The notes under the pieces were generated by a model, which saw only the letters and a list, made by a program, of their open reading frames with translations, ran no database searches and was not told the DNA's origin. Shown one piece after another: positions 30,646 to 38,068 of a stretch of DNA of 64,000 nt. Source of the DNA: Rugosimonospora acidiphila. GTDB taxonomy: Bacteria; Actinomycetota; Actinomycetes; Mycobacteriales; Micromonosporaceae. How positions within the stretch are numbered: position 1 is the first letter of the stretch; each line of letters opens with the position of its first letter. Where the stretch lies: contig NZ_BAABJQ010000041.1 in assembly GCF_039543385.1 (NCBI RefSeq), positions 1 to 64,000 on the forward strand, read 5' to 3'. A program made the translations under genes and the position numbers.

Positions 30646-31515
30646 ATGAGCGAGTACGAGCTGTGGGAGAAGCCGCCGGGTGGCACGGGTACCGAGGAGG
30701 CGGACCGGCCGGCCGTGACGGCCTTCAGGGTCGAGGCGCCACGACCCCTGCCGGCGATGCTGGTGGTGCCCGGCGGCGGGTACTCGAACAACGCCGAGCA
30801 TGAGGGCGCACCGGTCGCCCGGTGGCTCAACTCGCTCGGCGTGAACGCGTTCGTGCTCCGGTACCGGGTGGCTCCCTACCGGTACCCGGTACCACTGCTG
30901 GACGCCCAGCGGGCCATCCGGTTCATCCGGCACCACGCGGACCGCTTCGGCGTCGACCCGGAGCGGGTCGGGGTCCTCGGCTTCTCCGCCGGCGGGCACC
31001 TCGCCGGCATGCTGGCCACCGAGCCGTCGAACCACGTCGACGCGCCGGGCGCGGCGGGAGACCCGGCCGATGCACCGGGTCCGGCCGATCTCCGCGACCT
31101 GGACGGCGTGGACCTGGCCGCTCTGCCCGCCGACGAGGTCGACGAGGAGGACGCCCTGCCGGGGATCGCTGTGCTGTGCTACCCCGTGGCGAGCTTTGTC
31201 GGCCCGGTGCACCACGGTTCCCTGGAGAGCCTGCTCGGGCCGCAGCCGAGCGAGGCCGTGCGCCGACGGCTGTCGATCGAATTGCGAATCAAGCCGGCGA
31301 GCCCGCCGACGTTCCTGTGGCACACGGCCGACGACCAGGTCGTGGACGTGGCCAACGCGCGCCTCGTCGCGGAGGCGCTCCGGCGCGCGGGTGTACCGCA
31401 CGAACTGCACGTCTACCCGCACGGCAGGCACGGGCTGGGGCTGGCCGAGGGCGCGCCCGAGGCGAGCGAATGGACCGGGTCCTGCGCCGCCTTCCTCAAG
31501 ACGTACGGCTGGTAG
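30646..31515 (+). CDS. Alpha/beta-hydrolase, BD-FAE / acetyl xylan esterase-like
   Basis: A 289-residue hydrolase of the BD-FAE/Aes group, which removes acetyl or feruloyl groups from sugars. Seen are the oxyanion segment VVPGGGYSNNAEHEGAPVARWL at 40-61, LRYRVAP near 71, the nucleophile Ser114 in GVLGFSAGGHLAGM, Asp in HTADDQVVDVANA near 234 and His in PHGRHGLGLAEG near 265. An acidic insertion (DLDGVDLAALPADEVDEED) lies around residue 155. There is no signal peptide, so it acts inside the cell, probably on imported acetylated oligosaccharides. It is divergent from the sugar regulator. Confidence 0.87.
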   Translation: MSEYELWEKPPGGTGTEEADRPAVTAFRVEAPRPLPAMLVVPGGGYSNNAEHEGAPVARWLNSLGVNAFVLRYRVAPYRYPVPLLDAQRAIRFIRHHADRFGVDPERVGVLGFSAGGHLAGMLATEPSNHVDAPGAAGDPADAPGPADLRDLDGVDLAALPADEVDEEDALPGIAVLCYPVASFVGPVHHGSLESLLGPQPSEAVRRRLSIELRIKPASPPTFLWHTADDQVVDVANARLVAEALRRAGVPHELHVYPHGRHGLGLAEGAPEASEWTGSCAAFLKTYGW

Positions 31516-31685
31516 CAACCGCTCCGCCCTGCCGGTGGTCGGGCTGGTCACGGGCGACCGACTGATCGCCGGGCGGCCGGATCAGCCCCACCAGCCCGGT
31601 CATCGCGAACGCCGCCCCAGGGCGAGATCGGCGGGCCGGCGAGGCATCCGTCCCGCCCGGGGCCGCGAGCGTCCGGGTCAGGGCG

Positions 31686-32582
31686 CTAACCGGCCACGTG
31701 CACCGCGTCGAGAATGGCCAGCTCGTCCGGGGTCAGCCGGAGCGCGCCGGCCGCCACGTTCTCGGTCAGGTGATCCGGATTTCCGGTGCCCGGAATGGCC
31801 AGCACGTGTGATCCGCGGTGCAGCGACCAGGCCAGCCTGACCTGTGCCGGGGTCGCGTCGTGCGCCCGGGCCACCTCGGCCACCCGGTCGTCGCCGACGC
31901 TCCCGCCGCCGGGGCTGCCGGCGATCGCGAAGAACGGTACGAACGCCACGCCCTGCTCGCCGCAGACGCGCAGCAGTTCATCGTCCTCCGGGTGGACCCC
32001 GAGGCCGTACTGGTTCTGCACACACACCACCGGAGCGATCGCCTGAGCCTCGGCCAGGTGCTCGGGTGCCACGTTGGAGATGCCCAGGTGACGGATCAGC
32101 CCGGCGTCGCGTAGCTCGGCGAGCGCGCCGAAGCGTTCGGCGATCGACTCGCTTCCCCGCCGCAGATTGGCGCCGATGCGCAGGTTCACCACGTCGAGGT
32201 GGTCGCGCCCGAGCTGCCGGAGATTCTCCTCGACCTGGCCGCGCAGCTGCTCCGGTCGCGCCGCGGGCAGCCAGTTGCCGGACGGATCCCGCCCCGGACC
32301 CACCTTCGTGGTGATGACGAGATCTTCCGGGTACGGGTACAACGCGCGGTTTATCAGCTCGTTGGCCGACCGGAGCGGGGAGAAGTAGAAGGCGGCGGTG
32401 TCGATGTGGTTCACGCCGAGTTCGACCGCGCGGCGCAGCACGGTGACGGCGCCGTCACGGTCGCTCGCGGCGCCGTCGGCGTTGCTCGTCAAACGCATGG
32501 CGCCGAACCCGAGCCGGTTGACCGTGCGGTCACCGAGCTGCCAGGTGCCCGCGGAGGTGGCGGTGATCATTTGGGCGGTCAT
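31686..32582 (-). CDS. Aldo/keto reductase
   Basis: A 298-residue (alpha/beta)8 NADPH-dependent oxidoreductase. It opens RTVNRLGFGAMRLT, then HIDTAAFYFSPLRSANELINRAL with the catalytic Asp and Tyr, VITTKVG with Lys, LIRHLGISNV, and SLHRGSHVLAIPGTGNPDHLTENV at the cofactor end. The position usually holding the catalytic His reads DVVNLRIG, as in many actinobacterial homologues. ATG 32582 is used; a GTG two codons upstream is possible. No clear operon partner. Confidence 0.9.
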   Translation of the reverse strand: MTAQMITATSAGTWQLGDRTVNRLGFGAMRLTSNADGAASDRDGAVTVLRRAVELGVNHIDTAAFYFSPLRSANELINRALYPYPEDLVITTKVGPGRDPSGNWLPAARPEQLRGQVEENLRQLGRDHLDVVNLRIGANLRRGSESIAERFGALAELRDAGLIRHLGISNVAPEHLAEAQAIAPVVCVQNQYGLGVHPEDDELLRVCGEQGVAFVPFFAIAGSPGGGSVGDDRVAEVARAHDATPAQVRLAWSLHRGSHVLAIPGTGNPDHLTENVAAGALRLTPDELAILDAVHVAG

Positions 32583-33017
32583 GGGCACGAGCGTGCCATC
32601 TGGTCGTCAGCGGCGGCCGGCCGGGGTGACCTGAGCGGAGGCGCGGCCACCGGGCGTTCACCGCTACCGCCGGTCGCCGCCGGGCCGCACCCGTCCACCG
32701 GGCGTTCACCGCCGTCGCCACCGGCCGCACCCGTTCGCCGGTGGGTCGCCGGGCCAGCGCGGCCGGGGTCGGTGGTGGCCGGGGCGAGCACCCGCACGAC
32801 TCGCCCGGAGTAGGCACTGGCGCTGGTGGTCCCGGGGGGAGTGCGGCCGGATCCGAGTGGTGGCGCGGGCGAGCGCCCCATCGACCCCGGCGCCGCCAAC
32901 GGGTGCCCCGACCGTCGCTGTGGCGCATGCCCCGAGCTGCGCCGTTCACCGATCCTCCACCCGAGCCGGGCTCGCATTCACCGCGCGGCCACCGGGCCGG
33001 GTATCAGGCTGCGGAGC
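32583..33017. other. Upstream region of the kdp operon
   Basis: A 435-nt divergent region. It holds an imperfect direct repeat (32647-32734) and scattered GTTCACC heptamers (32657, 32704, 32943) without regular spacing. I find no clear -35/-10 pair or riboswitch. Confidence 0.4.
32647..32734. repeat. Two-copy 40-48 bp direct repeat
   Basis: Both copies begin CCACCGGGCGTTCACCGC and end GGCCGCACCCGT; the first is 8 bp longer in the middle. It lies between the aldo/keto reductase and kdp genes. Confidence 0.8.
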
Positions 33018-33101
33018 ATGGCTGACTTTTTGGTTGTCCTGGGAATCGTGGCCTTCGTGGCCGCGATGCTGGGCGTGATCAAGGCACTGGAGCGGGTGTG
33101 A
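33018..33101 (+). CDS. 27-residue membrane micro-protein at head of kdp operon
   Basis: MADFLVVLGIVAFVAAMLGV followed by IKALERV: one hydrophobic helix with a short basic tail. Its stop overlaps the GTG of kdpF (GTGA at 33098-33101), so it is translationally coupled to the K+-ATPase operon. It is distinct from KdpF itself. A role as a further small helix of the Kdp complex or as a coupling leader is inferred. Too short for homology by eye. Confidence 0.6.
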   Translation: MADFLVVLGIVAFVAAMLGVIKALERV

Positions 33102-33187
33102 GCGTCACCGACGGTCTACTGCTGGCACTGTCGCTCGCTGTGTTCATCTACCTGGGCGCGGCGCTATTTAAGGCGGAATGGTTTTAA
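33098..33187 (+). CDS. kdpF: KdpF, small subunit of the Kdp K+-ATPase
   Basis: A 29-residue peptide, VSVTDGLLLALSLAVFIYLG plus AALFKAEWF, with the single helix and the C-terminal YL-ALxxxExF pattern of KdpF, which stabilises the KdpABC complex in the membrane. Starts with GTG inside the previous ORF's stop and ends TAATG, touching the kdpA start. Confidence 0.9.
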   Translation: MSVTDGLLLALSLAVFIYLGAALFKAEWF

Positions 33188-34878
33188 TGAGTTTCGCGTG
33201 GACGCTCGTCGCGTTCGTGGTGGTGCTGGCGATCGCCTGGCGCTTCCTCGGCGCGTACATGGTGGCGGTGTTCGATGGGCGGTCCAAATGGCTGGCCTAT
33301 CTGGAACGGCCGATATACCGGTTACTGAAGCTCGACCCGGAGTCTGAGCAGTCCTGGCAGCGGTACGCGGCGTCGCTGATCATGTTCTCCGGCTTCGTGC
33401 TGCTGTTCGGGTACGCCATCTTCCGACTGCAGGGCCACCTGCCGTTCAACCCGCAACACTTCGGCGCCGTCCGGTCCGACACGGCGTGGAACACCATCGT
33501 GTCGTTCGTGACCAACACGAACTGGCAGTCGTACTCGGGCGAGACGACGATGTCGTACCTGTCCCAGATGGGCGTGCTGGCGCTGCAGAACTTCCTGAGC
33601 GCGGCGGTCGGCATCGCGGTGGCCGTGGCGCTGATCCGCGGTTTCGCGCGCAAGGGCTCGAAGACGATCGGTAACTTCTGGGTCGACTTCGTGCGCACCA
33701 ACCTGTACATCCTGCTGCCGATCGCGTTCGTGGCCGCCATCATCTTCATCGGCCAGGGCGCGCTGCAGACTCTGGGCGGGCCGGCCCACGTGCACGACGC
33801 GCTCAGCGGAGCGAGCCAGACCCTGCCGCGTGGCCCGATCGCCTCGCAGGAGGTCATCAAGCAGCTTGGTACGAATGGTGGCGGCTTCTTCAACGCCAAC
33901 GGCGCGGGTCCGTTCGAGAACCCGACCGGGCTGACGAACTTCCTGTCCATCATCCTGATCCTGTGCATCCCGGTGGCGCTGACCTACACCTTCGGCAAGA
34001 TGGTGTTCAGCGTCCGCCAGGGTGTGGCGATCCTGGCCGTGATGACCGTGCTGTTCGGTGGCTGGCTGACCGCCGCCACGGTGGCCGAGCACCAGCCCAA
34101 CCCGGCCGTCGCGGCCGCGGGCGTGACCAGTCAACCGGCCGGGAACATGGAGGGCAAGGAAACAAGATTCGGCGCCCCCAGTTCGGCGCTGTATAACATC
34201 ACCTCCACCCAGACCTCGACCGGAAGCGTCGACTCGGCCGCGGACTCCTACACGCCCGTCGGCGGTGCCGCCATGCTCACCGGCATGATGCTCGGCGAGG
34301 TGAGCCCCGGCGGTGTCGGCACCGGCCTCTACGGCATCCTGCTGTTCGCGGTCATCACCGTCTTCATAGGCGGATTGATGGTCGGTCGAACACCGGAGTA
34401 TCTCGGAAAGAAGATACAGGCCAGGGAGGTGAAACTGGCCGCCCTGGGCGTACTGGTCATGCCGATCACCGTGCTGGTGCTGACCGCGATCGCGGTGTCG
34501 GTGCACGCCGGCCGCGTCGGCCCACTCAACGCCGGACCGCACGGCTTCTCGGAAATCCTTTACGCGTACACCTCGGAGACGAACAACAACGGCTCCGGCT
34601 TCGGTGGCCTGAGCGCCAACACGCCCTTCTACAACATCACGGGCACCATCGGTCTGCTCCTGGGCCGCTTCGGGATGATCATTCCGGTGCTGGCCCTGGC
34701 CGGCAGCATGGCCGCCAAGCAGGTCGTACCGGCGTCGCTGGGCACCTTCCGCACCGACAAGCCGATGTTCGTGGTCCTGCTGATCGGGGTCGTGCTCATC
34801 ATCGGCGCCCTGACGTTCTTCCCGGCCGTCTCGCTGGGGCCGATCGTCGAACAGTTCAGCAGCGGGAGACTCTTCTGA
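33187..34878 (+). CDS. kdpA: KdpA, K+-translocating subunit
   Basis: A 563-residue membrane protein of the SKT superfamily that forms the K+ pore of the KdpFABC transporter. Pore motifs are visible: FVTNTNWQSYSGETTMSYLSQM, LGTNGGGFFNANGAGPFENPT and SETNNNGSGFGGLSANTPFYN. About ten hydrophobic helices run from WTLVAFVVVLAIAW to VVLLIGVVLIIGALTFFPAVSLGPIVEQ. The ATG at 33187 overlaps the kdpF stop (TAATG); an ATG three codons upstream (33178) is also possible. Its stop overlaps the start of a 25-codon ORF before kdpB. Confidence 0.96.
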   Translation: MSFAWTLVAFVVVLAIAWRFLGAYMVAVFDGRSKWLAYLERPIYRLLKLDPESEQSWQRYAASLIMFSGFVLLFGYAIFRLQGHLPFNPQHFGAVRSDTAWNTIVSFVTNTNWQSYSGETTMSYLSQMGVLALQNFLSAAVGIAVAVALIRGFARKGSKTIGNFWVDFVRTNLYILLPIAFVAAIIFIGQGALQTLGGPAHVHDALSGASQTLPRGPIASQEVIKQLGTNGGGFFNANGAGPFENPTGLTNFLSIILILCIPVALTYTFGKMVFSVRQGVAILAVMTVLFGGWLTAATVAEHQPNPAVAAAGVTSQPAGNMEGKETRFGAPSSALYNITSTQTSTGSVDSAADSYTPVGGAAMLTGMMLGEVSPGGVGTGLYGILLFAVITVFIGGLMVGRTPEYLGKKIQAREVKLAALGVLVMPITVLVLTAIAVSVHAGRVGPLNAGPHGFSEILYAYTSETNNNGSGFGGLSANTPFYNITGTIGLLLGRFGMIIPVLALAGSMAAKQVVPASLGTFRTDKPMFVVLLIGVVLIIGALTFFPAVSLGPIVEQFSSGRLF

Positions 34879-34955
34879 TGCCCAACGTATTTCCATCGAA
34901 TAATGATTCGCGTGCTCGCGTCGCCAGTCGACTCGGTCGCGGAGGGGTTCTCTGA
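34878..34955 (+). CDS. 25-residue micro-ORF bridging kdpA and kdpB
   Basis: ATG overlaps the kdpA stop (TGATG) and the TGA overlaps the kdpB ATG (TGATG), with MPNVFPSNNDSRARVASRLG then RGGVL between. The kdpB ribosome site (GGAGGGG) lies inside its end. It looks like a spacer kept open to relay ribosomes from kdpA to kdpB. A functional peptide is possible but unproven. Confidence 0.5.
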   Translation: MPNVFPSNNDSRARVASRLGRGGVL

Positions 34956-37048
34956 TGCCCGACAACGATATTCTCGAAACGGACCGGTCCCAACCACAGG
35001 CGCAGAACGCCGGTGGCGGACAGGCGCCGCACGGCGTGGTGAACAAGCGCAGCTTGTTCGACGGCGCGATCCTGCGCCAGGCCACGATCGACTCATTCCG
35101 CAAGTTGGATCCCCGGGTGCAGATCAAGAACCCGGTGATGTTCGTGGTGCTCATCGGCACGGTGGTGACTCTTATCGAGTCGATCGCGCACCCGAGTGCC
35201 TTCGACTGGACGGTCTTCGTCTGGCTGCTGCTCACCGTGCTGTTCGCCAACTTCGCTGAGGCGATGGCCGAGGGGCGCGGCAAGGCGCAGGCCGACACCC
35301 TGCGCAAGACGCGTGAGCACACCGACGCGCGCCGGCTGGACGCTGGCGGCGCCGAGCACCGGGTACCGGCGGCAGACCTTGTCGTCGGCGACCGGGTGGT
35401 GTGCGAGGCCGGAGACGTGATTCCCTCCGATGGAGAGATCATCGAAGGCGTCGCGTCGATCGACGAGTCCGCGATCACCGGCGAATCCGCTCCGGTGATC
35501 CGGGAGTCCGGCAGCGACCGGTCGGCGGTCACCGGCGGCACGAGGGTCCTGTCGGACCGCATCGTGGTGCGCATCACCGCCGAACCCGGCAAGACCTTCC
35601 TGGACCGGATGATCGGCCTGGTGGAAGGCGCGAGGCGGCAGAAGACGCCGAACGAAATCGCACTGACCATCCTGCTCGCCGCGCTGACCATCATCTTCGT
35701 TCCGGTCGTCGTGGTGCTCCAGCCGTTCGGCATCTTCGCCGGTGCCAGCGTGTCGGTCATCGTGCTCATCGCACTCATCGTGTGTCTGATCCCCACCACC
35801 ATCGGCGCGCTGCTGTCGGCGATCGGTATCGCCGGCATGGACCGGCTCGTGCAGCGCAATGTGCTGGCCATGAGCGGCCGGGCGGTAGAGGCCGCCGGCG
35901 ACGTGCAGACGCTGCTGCTGGACAAGACCGGCACCATCACGCTCGGCAACCGGATGGCCTCGACCCTGTATCCGGTCGGCGGCCACAGCGAGCAGGACCT
36001 GGCCGACGCGGCGCAGCTGGCGTCGCTGGCCGACGAGACGCCGGAGGGCCGGTCGATCGTGGTCCTCGCCAAGCAGCAGTACGGGCTGCGTGAGCGCGAG
36101 TTGGGGCCGGAGCACGTCTTCGTGCCGTTCAGCGCGACCACCCGGATGTCCGGGTTGGACGCGGACGGTCGAAGCATCCGCAAGGGCGCGGCCTACGCCG
36201 TGAAGCGTTGGGTGGCCGAACAGGGCGGCAACGTGCCGGCCGAACTCGACCAGGTCGTCGAGCGGGTCGCGCGGGCCGGTTCCACCCCGCTGGTGGTGTC
36301 CGACGGCCCCCGGGTCCTCGGCGTCGTCGAGCTCAAGGACGTCGTCAAGCAGGGCATCACGGAGCGGTTCGAGGAACTGAGGTCGATCGGCATCCGCACC
36401 GTCATGATCACGGGTGACAACCCGCTGACCGCGGCGGCGATCGCGCAGGAGGCCGGCGTCGACGACTATCTCGCCGAGGCCACTCCCGAAGCCAAGTTGC
36501 AGCTCATCAAGGCCGAGCAGGAGGGCGGCAAGCTGGTCGCGATGACCGGTGACGGCACCAACGACGCGCCCGCCCTCGCGCAGGCCGACGTCGGGGTGGC
36601 CATGAACATGGGCACCACGGCCGCGAAAGAGGCCGGCAACATGGTGGACCTGGACTCCAACCCGACCAAGCTCATCGACATCGTCGAGATCGGCAAGCAG
36701 CTGCTCATCACCCGGGGCGCGCTGACGACGTTCTCCATCGCGAACGACGTGGCGAAGTACTTCGCCATCATCCCGGCGCTGTTCGTGTCGACCTATCCGC
36801 AGCTGAACAAGCTGAACATCATGGGTCTGCACAACGAGCAGACCGCGGTGCTGTCCGCGGTCATCTTCAACGCCCTGGTCATCATCGCGCTGATTCCCCT
36901 TGCGTTGCGTGGCGTGCGGTTCCGGCCGTCGAGCGCGTCGGCGATCCTGCGCCGCAACGTGCTCATCTACGGGCTGGGCGGTCTCGTCGCCCCGTTCGTG
37001 TTCATCAAGTTGATTGACCTTATCCTCACGGCGATAGGGGCCTTCTGA
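34955..37048 (+). CDS. kdpB: KdpB, P-type ATPase subunit
   Basis: A 697-residue P-type ATPase that hydrolyses ATP to drive K+ uptake. Motifs: ESAITGESAPVIRESG in the actuator domain, the phosphorylated Asp323 in LLLDKTGTITLGNR, the nucleotide-binding FSATTRMSG and KGAAYAV, TGDNPLTAAAIAQEAGVDDYLAEATPE, and MTGDGTNDAPALAQADVGVAMN. The first ~30 residues are a hydrophilic Gln/Gly-rich extension. It is followed without gap by kdpC (TGATG). Confidence 0.97.
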   Translation: MPDNDILETDRSQPQAQNAGGGQAPHGVVNKRSLFDGAILRQATIDSFRKLDPRVQIKNPVMFVVLIGTVVTLIESIAHPSAFDWTVFVWLLLTVLFANFAEAMAEGRGKAQADTLRKTREHTDARRLDAGGAEHRVPAADLVVGDRVVCEAGDVIPSDGEIIEGVASIDESAITGESAPVIRESGSDRSAVTGGTRVLSDRIVVRITAEPGKTFLDRMIGLVEGARRQKTPNEIALTILLAALTIIFVPVVVVLQPFGIFAGASVSVIVLIALIVCLIPTTIGALLSAIGIAGMDRLVQRNVLAMSGRAVEAAGDVQTLLLDKTGTITLGNRMASTLYPVGGHSEQDLADAAQLASLADETPEGRSIVVLAKQQYGLRERELGPEHVFVPFSATTRMSGLDADGRSIRKGAAYAVKRWVAEQGGNVPAELDQVVERVARAGSTPLVVSDGPRVLGVVELKDVVKQGITERFEELRSIGIRTVMITGDNPLTAAAIAQEAGVDDYLAEATPEAKLQLIKAEQEGGKLVAMTGDGTNDAPALAQADVGVAMNMGTTAAKEAGNMVDLDSNPTKLIDIVEIGKQLLITRGALTTFSIANDVAKYFAIIPALFVSTYPQLNKLNIMGLHNEQTAVLSAVIFNALVIIALIPLALRGVRFRPSSASAILRRNVLIYGLGGLVAPFVFIKLIDLILTAIGAF

Positions 37049-37575
37049 TGTGGGTCAACCTCAGGCGGGCGGTTCTTGTCTCGCTCGCGTTCTTCGTCCT
37101 GCTGGGGCTGGCTTACCCCCTCGCCGAGACCGGCATCGGGCAGCTCCTGTTCCATCATCAGGCCAACGGTTCGCTGACTGCGAACGGATCGGAGCGCATC
37201 GGACAGACCTGGTCCGGTCCGCAGTGGTTCCAGGGGCGCCCCGACGGGGATGACCCGACGGCGACCGGGGGTTCGAACCTGGGCCCCCGCTCCCAGGAGC
37301 TCTCGGATGACGTCAAGAAGCAGATGGACGCGCTGAAGAAGGAGGGCATCACGCCGACCAACGGCCTGGTGACCACCTCCGGTAGCGGCGTCGACCCGGA
37401 CATCTCGCCGGACGACGCGTACGCGCAGGTTGCGGCCGTTGCCAAGGCCAGGGGCCTGTCGCAGGACAAGGTCCGGCAGCTGGTCAAGGACCACATCGAC
37501 GGTCCGCAGTTCGGATTCCTCGGTGCTTCGCACGTCAATGTGCTGGAGCTCAACGAGGCACTCGCCGCTCTGTGA
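37048..37575 (+). CDS. kdpC: KdpC subunit
   Basis: A 175-residue protein with one N-terminal helix (AVLVSLAFFVLLGLAYPLAETGIGQLLF) and a periplasmic domain with the KdpC signatures SERIGQTWSGPQWFQGRP, TTSGSGVDPDISPDDAYAQ and VNVLELNEAL. KdpC is an essential, poorly understood catalytic chaperone of KdpB. Overlaps the kdpB stop, ending the operon before a hairpin. Confidence 0.96.
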   Translation: MWVNLRRAVLVSLAFFVLLGLAYPLAETGIGQLLFHHQANGSLTANGSERIGQTWSGPQWFQGRPDGDDPTATGGSNLGPRSQELSDDVKKQMDALKKEGITPTNGLVTTSGSGVDPDISPDDAYAQVAAVAKARGLSQDKVRQLVKDHIDGPQFGFLGASHVNVLELNEALAAL

Positions 37576-37584
37576 TCGCGCCGG

Positions 37585-37626
37585 CCGGGCGGGCTGTGCG
37601 GGCAAATGCCCACGCAGCCCGCCCGG
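37585..37626 (+). terminator. Terminator of kdp operon
   Basis: CCGGGCGGGCTGTGCGGGC and GCCCACGCAGCCCGCCCGG form a 19-bp stem with two wobble or mismatched pairs and an AAAT loop, 10 nt past the kdpC stop. Confidence 0.85.
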
Positions 37627-38068
37627 TTACGTGAGCGGCCGGCGCGGGTGGGGACGCCGTCATCGCCGCGCCGCGTTACCGCGGCGGGGCGAGCCACACC
37701 CCGGCCCGCGGCTGACCTCTCCGGCCAGGGGCCGACGGCTCCGGGGCCGCGACCGCCGATCCGGCCCGGCCGGTGTTGACGAGCGCGGTCGTGGCCGGAA
37801 TCTCATGGCGCGGGCGCCGGGATAGCCAACGGGCGCCACCCGGATAGCCAACGCCGGCCCCGCGACGGCGTGCTCGAGGTCGGGGCCGAACCTGGGTTAC
37901 GCGTCAAGAATCCGTCAAGCCAAGGTTCGTGCGTCAAGAAGGCGTCGGGCCGGCGTCGAGATTTCGTTGTGAGGGGCGTGATCCGGGCCACTGTCGGCCG
38001 GTGGCGCCACGTTCGCGATCGAGGATGGTATGTCCCCCGAGGCAAGGAAGGACTGAGCGGACACGGAC
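37627..38068. other. kdpC-kdpD intergenic region
   Basis: 442 nt separate the structural operon from the sensor gene, so the two are probably transcribed separately. It contains the CGTCAAG direct repeats at 37901-37940; no other gene is seen. Confidence 0.5.
37901..37940. promoter_or_regulatory. CGTCAAG direct repeats upstream of kdpD-like gene
   Basis: GCGTCAAGAA occurs at 37901 and 37931 (30 bp apart), with CGTCAAGC between at 37913. Spaced direct repeats of this type are the usual binding sites of OmpR-family response regulators, two of which are encoded just downstream. Confidence 0.45.

Noticed and set aside
32640..32950. GTTCACC heptamers upstream of kdp, resembling PHO boxes
   Set aside because: They are not arranged as 11-bp direct repeats as PhoP requires, and two lie within a local duplication.
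33322..36183. Very long open frame antisense to kdpA/kdpB (similar ones antisense to the glycosidase, mannosidase and GH35 genes)
   Set aside because: Stop-free antisense frames are expected at this GC content; the translations are Arg/Gly/His-rich and match no family, while the sense frames are certain.
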